Assembly (NCBI GenBank): GCA_947499005.1
Contig: CANMML010000008.1
Location: 1 to 64,000 of the forward strand
Reading direction: 5' to 3'
Length of the DNA: 64,000 nucleotides
Origin: an uncultured Aquimarina sp.
GTDB taxonomy: Bacteria > Bacteroidota > Bacteroidia > Flavobacteriales > Flavobacteriaceae
Part shown: positions 1 to 11,300 of the stretch, one piece after another
How positions within the stretch are numbered: the stretch's first letter is position 1
Layout: every line of letters begins with the position of its first letter
Translations under genes and position numbers: made by a program
Notes under the pieces: model-generated
Told to the model about the DNA's origin: nothing
The model's database searches: none
What the model saw: the letters and a program-made list of their open reading frames with translations, nothing else

Positions 1-228
1 GCTTATAATTTGATGAGTTTATTCAGATATTTTGCACTTAATGATAATAAAACAGCAACGTTAAGAACCTTAAAAGTCTATTGCTTTGCATTAGGAGCAT
101 GGCAGGTAAAACATGCTAATAGAAAGGTCTTGAAGATTGCTTTGCCTGTGGAAAAAAGAGAGTGGATGGATGGACTTTTCTCTCAAATCAAAAATTTAAG
201 CCCTCCTTTTACATATTCTAATGCATAA
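1..228 (+). mobile_element. C-terminal part of an IS1380/IS4-like transposase, cut by the window edge
   Basis: The reading frame is open from the first base and stops at 226-228, so only about 75 C-terminal residues are present. They begin AYNLMSLFRYF and contain FALGAWQVKH and ending motifs with KIALP and GLFSQI. The AYNL(M/L)xLFR segment followed by a T-L-R-T-L stretch and an alpha-helical GLF ending is what I remember from the end of IS1380-type DDE transposases (IS4 superfamily). The catalytic residues would lie left of the window. Only ten bases after its stop a T9SS cargo remnant begins, so the element end lies at about 229-240. Whether the copy is complete and active cannot be told here. 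Confidence 0.6.
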
Positions 229-238
229 TTCGGGTTAA

Positions 239-562
239 ACGATACCCGCAGGTACTTCACAAGCCTATATTGACGCAGGTTGGACGGGGTTTAAATCTGT
301 TACTGAAGCTAGTGACCCTACCCTTAGTCTTTCTGATAATACACTACAAGAAAGCGCTATTAAATGGTCTTTATCATATACTCAGCTTGTTGTTGAAAAT
401 AGTAAATCTAATTTGATCGCCTTAGAGTTGTATGACCTTAGTGGGGCTTTGGTTTTTGGTACCACAAAAAATGTTGTGGATACTGCTGACTTTTCAAAGG
501 GGGTTTATATTTTGAGGATGACTTTTACGGAGGGGACTGTTGTTAGGAAAATTATTTTATAG
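239..562 (+). pseudogene. 3' remnant of a secreted T9SS cargo protein, truncated by the insertion element
   Basis: After a stop at 236-238 the frame stays open for about 107 codons to TAG at 560-562, but has no plausible start or signal peptide. The translation starts TIPAGTSQAY, which resembles the end of a BspA-type leucine-rich repeat, and ends with a T9SS-like sorting domain (ALELYDLSGALVF, then FSKGVYILRM, then VVRKIIL). The usual YPNP motif at the start of the sorting domain is not recognisable. Because it begins directly at the transposase stop, I read it as the surviving 3' end of a gene broken by the insertion. Confidence 0.6.
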
Positions 563-611
563 AAATATCATAAAATCACCAGCACGAAAGATATGTACTA
601 TTCATTTTTAC

Positions 612-798
612 AATATGCAATCTATGTAGCTGATGTGACGAAAATGGTCAAACGCAGAACAGTGATATCAATATACTTTCTGGAGACCTCCGTTCTAGTG
701 GATACCAAGCAGGTGATGCCGATATGAATGGACAAATTCAAAATACGGATATCAATAGTATTGTGATTCCTTATATTGGGAAGGCGGAGCAGTTTTAG
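612..798 (+). pseudogene. Frameshifted duplicate of the dockerin-like tail of the giant repeat protein
   Basis: This stretch aligns base for base with the last ~180 bases of the giant gene (11191-11370). Both end with the same dockerin-like residues, NGQIQNTDIN followed by IGKAEQF and a stop. Near 635 the copy reads GATGTGACG where the intact gene has GATGTCGACG, a single-base deletion that shifts the frame inside the calcium-loop motif. No start codon or upstream domain goes with it. It is a dead fragment and shows that the tail has been copied as a unit. Confidence 0.8.
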
Positions 799-822
799 CA
801 GGCTTTGCCTGCTGCTTCGAGC

Positions 823-853
823 AGCGAGCTACCAGCTACTGGCTGTCACCCCG
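823..853. repeat. Degenerate 7-bp periodic array
   Basis: The sequence can be read in steps of seven as GAGCAGC, GAGCTAC, CAGCTAC, TGGCTGT. A G-C-rich dyad (CCCCGTG and CACGGGG, about 853-873) follows without a T tract, so I do not call it a terminator. Confidence 0.4.
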
Positions 854-959
854 TGCTCTGACACGGGGTCTCATTCACTAAAATTTTATTCCTTTCAAAG
901 GGAAGTAAACTTAATATTTTTATGAATATCCGTGTAATTGATAATATTTCATACGGTTT

Positions 960-1040
960 CGTCATTCCTTACTTGACAAGGAATCTCATTCTACTTGTTT
1001 TTATAAACTTAATGAGATCCTGATCTTCATCAGGATGACG
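960..1040. repeat. Paired-hairpin intergenic element (CGTCAT...ATGACG type)
   Basis: The 81-bp element begins CGTCAT and ends ATGACG. The left hairpin has stem ATTCCTT/AAGGAAT with a 7-base loop. The right hairpin is ATCCTGAT-CTTC-ATCAGGAT. Between them ATCTCATT (983-990) is complementary to AATGAGAT (1011-1018), so the whole can fold as a cruciform. The same layout with different stem sequences occurs at 16411-16489, 62870-62944 and 63768-63842. Confidence 0.7.
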
Positions 1041-1085
1041 TAATACTTAGTATTAGAGATTACGGTTATTCGGAATATTTTTTAA

Positions 1086-1148
1086 TAAGGAGTTTACCGC
1101 CTTCGCTGTAATAACGGTAACTGTGCTTGTCCACAATTTTTTCTTTAG
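1086..1148. repeat. Copy 1 of a ~60-bp dispersed element
   Basis: The segment ending CGGTAACTGTGCTTGTCCAC, followed by A and T-rich sequence with CTTTAG, recurs at 57980-58042. In this copy the first half can form a hairpin between GTTTACCG and CGGTAAC. A weaker relative of the first half lies at about 2140-2180. The rest of the gene-less stretch 799-1225 holds only the repeats described here and a long T tract near 1150. Confidence 0.55.
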
Positions 1149-1225
1149 CTCTTTTTTTTTAATCCGCACGCAACTATTCATATATTCATACGTTAATTAT
1201 CTATATACAAACATTTAGTTACATT

Positions 1226-1750
1226 ATGACAAATAACAATTTAATTTCAATCACATTTACAGAAGAAGAAGTTCAACAAATTGAAACGGCTTTAACCAGT
1301 ATTGAACAAATTATTTCGGACAAAGTAATCAACCTTACCCCCGAAGAGCGACAATTGTATGGAAAGCTTGGTAACAGGACTGAAAACTGGGTAAAACGCA
1401 TATCGGAATACATGGATCAAAAGCCCGAATTAGTGCCGATATATTTGGATAAAGACGAGTTTGACCGAGATATGAAGACACGTGAAACGATCATGCCGAT
1501 GCTTCGCCGTATTACTGGAATCCATGAAAGTCTAGATGACACCACAAAGTTATTGAGTACCGATATCTATAATGCTTCATTAGGGTACTATAACAATATC
1601 AAGTTAATCAGTCGTCAAAATATTCCAGGTACCACAAATATTGCTAAAGATCTAGCCGCACAATTTCCACGAAGAAGCAAACAGGCTACTATTAGTGATG
1701 ACACCAATGCTATTATGGATACAACAGTTGACGTAGATAGCGACATATAA
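1226..1750 (+). CDS. Hypothetical protein of a Bacteroidota-restricted type
   Basis: The product has 174 residues, is acidic and mostly helical, with no signal peptide or membrane segment, so it should be cytoplasmic. The middle carries the phrase LTPEERQLYGKLGNRTENW, which I associate with a family of uncharacterised proteins common in Bacteroidota; no function is known to me. The C-terminus (about residue 140 onward) is polar and low in complexity. It stands alone, with repeats upstream and 600 bp of non-coding DNA downstream, on the same strand as the surface-protein genes but not joined to them. Confidence 0.7.
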   Translation: MTNNNLISITFTEEEVQQIETALTSIEQIISDKVINLTPEERQLYGKLGNRTENWVKRISEYMDQKPELVPIYLDKDEFDRDMKTRETIMPMLRRITGIHESLDDTTKLLSTDIYNASLGYYNNIKLISRQNIPGTTNIAKDLAAQFPRRSKQATISDDTNAIMDTTVDVDSDI

Positions 1751-2346
1751 CCAAATACATTACTCAACAATCCATGTTCGGGACTCCTTGTTTGAAGTTC
1801 CGAACAAAACTTCCCTCCTTCCTTGCTACAAATTGCTACTCTTAAACGCCACTTGTCTTGTCCTAAAGACCAACGTTCGCCTATTGAACGCCAAGCTTCC
1901 CCTTTCGAACACCTCACATACTACTATCTAACTATAACTTCCTTGTTCTTTAGCAGGAATTACTCGCTAAATACAAGCCCATCGTAATTAAAAGCAAGGA
2001 ATTTGTCGTTACAAAGCAGGTGCATCGACGTTTAAAACGAGGAAATTTTTCTTAAAAACCAGGCTGTTGATGCTTTAGACGACGAAGCCTGCTTCATTTA
2101 ATCCTATCAATGTAGTGGTACACTTCCCTCTTTTTTTAGAAGGAGAGCATTATCGCCTCCGTGGTAATAACACTTTGACTAAAAAATGATAATAACTAAA
2201 CATCAAACAGAGGGTACAAATGAGGGGACTCCCCTTAAAAATCACTAAATAAGAGCTATTTACACCTATAACAAAACACAAATTTAACACACTTCATTTT
2301 CTCATTCTTTAACTTTGTAAAACTTGTACAAGCCCAACCAAAACCT
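1751..2346. other. Gene-less 600-bp stretch upstream of the giant gene
   Basis: No convincing coding frame on either strand; a 100-codon minus-strand frame here has no family features and runs into the gene at 1226-1750. Around 2140-2180 is a sequence related to the 60-bp element (GCCTCCGTGGTAATAAC). The right end carries the promoter of the next gene. Confidence 0.5.
2310..2317 (+). promoter_or_regulatory. Promoter -7 element of the giant surface protein gene
   Basis: TAACTTTG matches the Bacteroidota primary-sigma -7 consensus TAnnTTTG and lies 29 bases before the ATG. No clear -33 TTG is present at the usual distance. Confidence 0.5.
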
Positions 2347-5300
2347 ATGAAACAATTTTACACGCTCTTATTTTTTATGGCTTCTTTATGTGCTACCCTT
2401 CAAGCTCAGTTTGAGTTTAAAGTTAGAACCACTACAGCCAATGAAAGTTTTACCATTCCGACCAAAGCTGGAGAAACCTATGATTATAGTGTTAGCTATT
2501 TCAAAAGCGCTGGTCAACTATTTACTAATATCAGAAGTGGTACAGGAAATATTACCATTACCTTCGATGATCCAGGTATACATGATGTTTCTATTCAAGG
2601 AGCTTTAAGTACTACACCTATTGGGGGTACTCCTACAAACGAATCTTTTCCTGCAATATATTTCAACAATTCTGGGGATAAAGATAAAATGGTTTCGATC
2701 GAAAAATGGGGAACCAACTCATGGCTCACTATGGAAAATGCATTCTATGGCTGTTCTAATTTGGTAGTCAATGCTACCGATATTCCTGACTTATCATTAG
2801 CAACCTCTTTAGAAAATATGTTTCGTGATTGCCCTTCGGTAGACTTTAACCTTGGGAATTGGGATATCACTACCATTACCCAAATGAATGGAATGTTTAG
2901 AGGAGGTAAACTTTCTGCTAATAATTACGATACTACGCTAAACGGTTGGTATAGTCAAGACCCTCAATTCAATGTCACCTTTGATGCAGGGGTAAGTACT
3001 TATTGTACAGCTGCGACTGCTCATTCTGAACTTGCTGACCCTATAGCGAGTATTTATGATTGGAATATTGTCGATGGCGGGCAAGCCTGTGAAGAAGAAA
3101 AATTTATCACTACATGGACGGTAACAGGAAGTGATTTAACCATTCCTATCTATATGTTAGGAGCCTCCAATAACTACACCGTAGATTGGGGAGACTTCAC
3201 TTTAAGCAAAGGAATTACAGGTGACACTACACATACATACACCTCAGCAGGAACCTATACCGTAAAGATATATGGAGACTTTTCTCAGATGTATTTCTTG
3301 GATAGAACCGGAAAAGAAAAAATTCGTACCATCGAACAATGGAGCACTCACCAATGGACAAATATGGAAAATGCTTTTCAAGGTTGTACTAACTTAGTAT
3401 TAAATGCTAATGACACTCCTGATTTGAGTTTAGTCACGAATATGACTTCTATGTTTGAAGGAACCACCCAGTTAGAAGACTTAAAAAACAACATAGGTAA
3501 TTGGAATGTAAACAACGTAGAAAACCTCACGGCTACTTTTAAAAATTCTGGATTCAACCAAAACATCAATACATGGAACGTAAGTAATGTACGTTTCATG
3601 GACTCTTTATTTGAAGGAGCTTCTGATTTTAACCAACCCTTAAACAACTGGAATACCAATAGTTTAGCATTTTCAAATGCTGTTTTTAAAAGAGCGATCA
3701 AATTTAATCAAGAATTAAGTGATTGGAATATGAGTTCTGTACAAGAAGCTGGACAAATGTTTTTAGAAGCCGAGGCTTTTGACCAAAGTTTGGGAGCTTG
3801 GGATATTAGTAGTATGACCAGCATGGAGCAAATGATCCGATCTGCAAGAATATCTACAGCAAATTACGATACTACTTTATTTGGCTGGGCTACTTTAGAT
3901 GTTGGAGAAACCCAAATACCCTCTGATATCAGTTTTCATGGAGGTGTAAGCAGCTATTGTATTAGTGCTGCTGTGCGTCAAAGCCTAATAAATAATTATA
4001 AATGGGCTATTACTGATGGAAGCTTAATTTGTGAAGAAGAAGATAAATTTATTTCTACTTGGGAAACCACAGGGACTAATGAAGAAATTCAAATACGCAC
4101 TACTGATGGAGGCTCTCGATTTAGTATAGAATGGGGAGATGGAACTACTACTGCTGAAGGAGGAAGTGATCGACATAGATATACCACCCCAGGAACTTAT
4201 ACTGTAAAAATATCAGGAGCATTAGGAAACCTATATGCCAACAACCAAAATGTAAGCAGAAAAATGCTATCGATAGAGCAATGGGGAGCCGCTAAATTCA
4301 CTTCGTTTCGAAATGCTTTTTTAGGCGTTAATAAGTTAGTGATTAATGCTACAGATACCCCTGACCTATCGAATGTAACTACTATGATTGAAGCCTTTAA
4401 AAATTGTAGTGTATTAGTTGATAATGGAGGACAAATGAAACATTGGGATGTAAGTAATGTTCAAGATTTTACAGAAACTTTTAGAGGCAGCCCCCTTTTC
4501 GATGAAAATCTAGGAAATTGGGATTTAAGTAGTGCCACTACCCTATTAAGAATGTTAAATGGTGCTGGGTTAAGTGCTACTAATTATGATGCTACACTAG
4601 AAGGTTGGGCTACAAACCCTAGTACACCTAATGGCTTAACTTTTAATGCTAGTGGAGTGCAGTACTGTACGGCAGAAGCAGCACGAACTACACTCGACAT
4701 CACCAAAACATGGAATTTAAGTGATGGAGGTCTAGGCTGTAATGATGATAGTACTGCTTTTATAACTACTTGGCGAATTGCTTCGGATGACGAAACCATC
4801 ACCATACCTACTACGGGTTCAGGTTACGACTATATTGTAGACTGGGGAGATGGTTCTTCGAATACTACTGAAACAGGAAACGCTACGCATCAATACACGG
4901 CAGGGGCAGCAGATTACCAAATTAAAATTTGGGGTGATTTTCCTAGAATTTATTTTAACGACACTGGAGATAAGGACAAAATTATTTCGATCGACCAATG
5001 GGGTACACAGCAATGGACTAGTATGCATAAAGCCTTTCAGGGGTGTACGAACTTAGTGTTAAACGCAGACGATACTCCTGATTTTAGTGCTCCAACCTTG
5101 TTTAATATGCACCAAATGTTTCAAGGAGCCATAAATTTTGTGGATTCTAAAGATAAAATAGGAGATTGGAATGTAAGCAATGTCCAAAATATGTATGCCA
5201 CTTTTGCCCAGTGTTCGGAATTCAATGAAGATATCTCTTCTTGGCAAGTAGGGAACGTAAGAACTTTTCTTCAAATGTTTTTAGGGAACACCAAATTCAA

Positions 5301-8300
5301 CCAAAATATCAGTGGATGGAATACCGAAAGTGCTACCGTTATGGGAACTATGTTTGCTGGTGCAACTACGTTTAATCAAGATATTAGTGGGTGGAATACA
5401 AGCAACGTCACTCAAATGCATTTCATGTTTAGTAGTGCCTCTAATTTCAACCAAGATATCAGTGGATGGGATGTTTCTAAAGTCCAAAGAATGGATAATA
5501 TGTTCAATGGCGCTACAGAATTCAATCAAGACCTAAGCACTTGGGATATTAGTAGTCTGGGAACACATCCTACGAGAACTGAAACTGCTGAAAACATGTT
5601 TACAGGAGCTACCAAATTTAGTAGTGAAAATTATGACAAATTACTATCGGGTTGGTCTACTTTAAATACTGGAGAAACTCTAATACCTACAGATGTAATA
5701 TTAGGTGCAAATTCGACTACTTACTGTTTAGGAGAAACGGCAAGAAATACATTGACTACTTCCCCTTTCAACTGGACGATTACAGATGCAGGATTAGGCT
5801 GTGCTGCGACAGATTTCTTTGTAACGACCTGGGAAACGACCTCAGCTAATGAATCAATTACGATTCCTACCTCAGGTAATGGCTATAATTTCGATATAGA
5901 TTGGGGAGATGGAAGTTTTGAATACAATATAACTACAGGTAATCCTTCACATACTTATGAAAGTACAGGGACTTACACCGTGAAAATTTCTAGAGATTTC
6001 CCTAGAATTTATTTTAATAATACTGGAGATCTAACAAAGATTAAAACCATTGAGCAATGGGGTACGATCTCTTGGCTAAATATGAACGAAGCCTTTTCAG
6101 GTTGTACTGCTCTAGTGTTAAATGCCAATGATACGCCTGACTTATCCTCTGTAGAAGATTTATCTTCTATGTTTAAAGGAGCTACTAATTTAGTAGACAA
6201 CAAAGACCAAATTGAAACTTGGGATGTAGGTAACATCTCCAACTTCTCTTCTATGTTTCAATCTGCTTCTAAATTCAATGAAAACATTAATAGCTGGAAT
6301 ATAGGGGAACAGGTTACTGGGGAAATTAGCATGGGAATCATGTTTGATTCTGCTACGGCATTCAACCAACCAATTAATAATTGGGACATGAGTAAAGTAA
6401 CCGCAACTCAAAGCATGTTCAGTTTTGCTACTTCTTTTAATCAGCCACTAGATAATTGGAACACCAGTAATATCGAAAACATGGGAGGCATGTTCTTTGG
6501 AGCTACCGACTTCGATCAAAATGTTGGTAACTGGAACCTTTCAAGTGTCACCAACATGTCCAGTATGTTTCAACAAGCTGGCCTTTCTACAGGAAATTAT
6601 GATGCTACACTTATCGGTTGGGCAAAACAGGATAATGGAGAAACGATACCTTCTAATATTAATATCAGTTTTGAAGGAAGTACCTATTGTTTTGGTACTG
6701 AAGCCAGAAATACCCTTACCGATAACACAGGTCTAAATTGGAATATTTCGGATGATGGTGCTGCTTGTGATTTAGCGGATGCTTTTATAACTACTTGGAA
6801 TATTGCTACTGATAACGAAGCAATTTCGATTCCTGTAGTGGGTTCTAATCTTGATTTCTCTATAGATTGGGGTGATGGCACCATTACCTCTGGAGAAACA
6901 CAAGAAGCCTATCATACGTATGCTTCGGCAGGAACCTATACGATTAAAATGATTGGTGATTTTAGACATATTGCCTTCAATGATAATGTAGACCGAGATA
7001 AAATTAGGACTATAGAGCAATGGGGAAGCCAGCAATGGACTTCGATGGAAAATGCTTTCAAGGGTTGTGGTTTCTTAGTTATTAATGCTACGGATACACC
7101 TGATCTTAGTAATGCTACTAGCTTGGTTAGTATGTTCGAAAATGGGACTTGCATTGATAATGGTGGAAATATTGGAAATTGGAATGTCAGCAACATTGTA
7201 TCAATGAACGGAATGTTTGCTAATGCTACGATGAATGAAAATATCAATGCTTGGAACGTTGGTAGCGTAAAAACTATCGATTATATGTTTTCGGGTTGTG
7301 AAGACTTTAATTACCCCTTAGATCAGTGGAATACAGATAACCTAGAGTCTGCATCTGAAACTTTTCTAAATACTAAGTCTTTTAACCAAAGTTTAGGTTC
7401 TTGGAATATTAGTAATGTATCTGACTTCACAGATATCTTTAAAGGTACTTCTCGCTTTTCAGATGAAAATTATGATGCTACATTAATTGGTTGGGCAACT
7501 TTAGAAAGTGGTGAATCTTTAAGAAACAATGTCAGTTTAGGCGCAGGAGATCTTAAATATTGTATTAGTACTTCCGCTAGAGATATATTGACCTCACCAC
7601 CTAATAATTGGATCATTACTGATGGAGGAGCTAGCTGTGCGCCTACAGATTTCTTTATCACTACTTGGCAAACCACAGCAGCGAATCAATCTATTGAAAT
7701 TCCGACTTTAAGTAGTCAAACTTATGATTACGATGTTGACTGGGGGGATGGCACTTTTTCTTTTAATCAAACAGATGATGTTACTCACGAATATGCTACA
7801 GTAGGCATTTACACGGTAAAAATTAGTGGAGTCTACCCTCATCTTATTTTTGGTAATTCATCCAATGGAAACAAAGAAAAAATCTTAACCATAGAGCAAT
7901 GGGGTACGCAACAATGGGGTTCTATGGAATCTACTTTTACAGGATGTACTCATCTTAAATTAAATGCAGACGACATTCCTAACCTTTCAAATGTAGAAAA
8001 AACGCAATCGATGTTTCGCCGTTGCAGCAATTTCGAAGATTTAAAAGACAACATAGGCAGCTGGAATGTAAGTAATATCAAAGAAATGGACGCCATGTTT
8101 CATGAGTGTACCATCTTTAACGAAAATATTTCAAACTGGAATACTAGTAGTATGATCGGTGCCAATTTAATGTTTTCGGAAACCAATGCTTTTAACCAAC
8201 CTATCGGAAATTGGAATACACAGAATATGGAACGTTCTGTGGGGATGTTTGAAGACGCAATTGCCTTTAATCAACCTATTGGTGATTGGGATGTTAGCAA

Positions 8301-11300
8301 CATTACAAGTTGCTTTAGTATGTTTAATGGAGCTTCTTCTTTTAATCAGAATTTAGGAAATTGGGATATCAGTAGTATCCCCGTATATGTAGGAGGTAGT
8401 CAGTTAGAAGATTTTTTCACAGGATCGGCACTTTCTCAAGAAAACTACGATAACACCTTAATCGGTTGGTCTATTATAGATAATGTGAATGGCGAAACAA
8501 CCATACCTATAAATCAAATACTGGATGCAGATGCTACCTACTGTTTGGGAGAAGCTGCACGAAACAAATTAATCAATGATTTCGGATGGACTATTAATGA
8601 TGGTGGATTAAGCTGTATAACTACAGATTTCTTTATTACCACTTGGCAAACTACTTTAGATAACGAAGTCATCACCATCCCTACTACGGGTAATGGATAT
8701 AGTTACAGTATAGCATGGGGTGATGGAGCATTTGATTTTGGAAAAACAGGAAATGCTTCCCATACTTATGCGATCGCTGGAACATACACTGTAAAAATAA
8801 TTGGTGATTTCCCGCGAATTCATTTTGATAATAGTGCCTCTACAGATTACGTAAAATCCATTGAACAATGGGGAACTATTTCTTGGACTTCTATGGAAGA
8901 TGCTTTTAGAGGGTGTTCGGATCTTGTAATCAATGCTACTGATAGCCCAGACTTATCAAACGTGACCAACATGAGTTTCATGTTCAGTGGTTGTACCAAT
9001 ATTGGAAGTCCCGATATATCTGGTTGGGATACTTCGAACATTACCAATATGCGTAGTCTATTTGCTTTTTCTAGATTCAATGGAAATATAAGTAGTTGGA
9101 ATGTAGGTAAAGTAACCTCATTCAATAGTACGTTTAGAGATGCTACCCAATTCAATCAGGATATCAGTGGGTGGAATATTGGTGAATTTGTTACCGGTAC
9201 TATTGACATGACTGAAATGTTTAGGGTAGCGAATCAATTTCAGCAATCTATAAATGCTTGGGATGTCAGCAAAGTGAATAATATGGACGGAATGTTTCGT
9301 AGTGCTAGTAGATATAATCAACCCTTGGACAATTGGGATGTGTCCAATGTACAATTTATGGAAGATGTCTTTTTCGGTGCTCGACGTTTTGATCAAAACT
9401 TAGCTTCTTGGGATATTAGTAGTGCTACCAAGTTGAATGATTTTTTTACAGGTTCGGCGCTTTCTCTGGAAAATTATGACAACACCTTAATCGGTTGGTC
9501 AACTTTAGAAACGGGAGAAACACAAATTCCTACCAACTTAACCTTAAATGCAGATGCTACTTATTGCTTGGCTACAACTGCTAGAAATATATTAACAGCT
9601 GATCCCTACAGCTGGAATATTACGGATGGGGGACAAAGTTGCGATTTTACAAATGCTTTTATTACTACTTGGGAAACTATGTCTGACAATGAAAATATCA
9701 CTATACCTACTACAGGTATCGGTTATGATTACTTTGTAGATTGGGGAGATGGTGTAGTAGAAGTTGACGTCACTGGAAATGCTACCCATGAATATGCTAC
9801 TGCAGGGACATATACTGTGAAAATTATAGGTGATTTCCCTAGAATATACTTTAATAATAGTGGTGATAAAGACAACATCTTAACCATAGAACAATGGGGA
9901 ATCAACGAATGGTTTTCTTTCGAAAAAGCGTTCTATGGTTGTAGCAACCTAGTATTGAATGCCAATGATATTTTTGCTTACAATGACGTTGGTAGCCTAA
10001 GTATGAAACAGATGTTTGAAGGAGCCACCAACTTAGAGGATTTAAAAGATAAGATTGGAGATTGGGATGTTAGTAATGTAGGTGATATGTCAAGAGCTTT
10101 TGCATATTGCTCTAAGTTCAATGAAGACATTAAAGATTGGGAAGTAACCAGTGTAGAAAATTTTAACCATCTATTTTTCCAAGCTACAGCATTTAATCAG
10201 TCTATTGGAGGTTGGATTACAAGCAATGTTCGTAGAATGGCAAGTGTTTTTTCTGGAGCTACAAGTTTCAATCAACCATTAAATACTTGGGATACATCAC
10301 GAGTACAAGAAATGGAAGCAATGTTTAAAGACGCTACTACTTTCAATCAAGATATCAGTAATTGGGACGTAGCCGATGTAAAAAGCATGAATGAAATGTT
10401 TTCTGGCGCGACTGCTTTCAATCAAAATTTAGCGAGTTGGGATATTAGTAGTCTTGGCATCCTCAGATTCCCTGGAGATACCAACAAAGGACTCGAAAAT
10501 ATGCTGGTAAACTCAGGCATATCGGCAGCCAATTACGATGCTACCTTAATCGGTTGGGCTACGTTATCAACTGAAGAAACACAAATTCCAACCAATATCT
10601 CTTTAGATGCTGATGCTACTTATTGTTTGGGAGAAATTGCTAGGAATACATTGACTTCACTTACTTATAACTGGACTATTAATGATGGAGGACAAAATTG
10701 TGTGGCTAAGACTGCAATCAATGTATACTTATTAGGAGCTGCCTTAAACCCGAAAACAGGGGAGGAAAATCTAATGCGTGATGATCTTCGTAGTACAGCG
10801 GTGATGCCTTCCACTTCTCCTTATGCCGATGCTATTCGAACTACAGAATCCGTTTTAACGAATACTAGCAGTGCTGCTGATACGGTGGTGGATTGGATTT
10901 GGGTTGAGTTACGAGACCAAAATAATGGAACAACCGTTATAGAAGGACGTTCTGCCCTATTACAACGTGATGGGGATGTGGTAGATATCGATGGAACTTC
11001 TCCTGTAGAATTTACGGTTGACCCTGATGCCTATTATGTAGTTATCAATCATAGAAACCACTTGGCTATCCGTTCTAAAGATGTGGTTACTTTCAACGGA
11101 TCAACAGTAACTATTGACTTCTCTTCTACTCCTTCAACTATTGAAGGAGGATTGAATGCAGTAACTCAATTGCCAAACGGAAAATATGCCATCTATGCAG
11201 GTGATGTCGACGGAAATGGTCAAACACAAAACAGTGATATCAATATACTATCGGGTAGTCTAGGTTCGAGCGGTTATCAAGCTGGTGACGCAGATATGAA

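Noticed and set aside
853-873. CCCCGTG-CTCTGA-CACGGGG dyad as a terminator of the tail fragment
   Set aside because: No T tract follows on either strand and no intact gene ends there.
1615-1917. A 100-codon minus-strand frame over the end of the hypothetical gene
   Set aside because: It overlaps the better-supported plus-strand gene and shows no family features or sensible signal.
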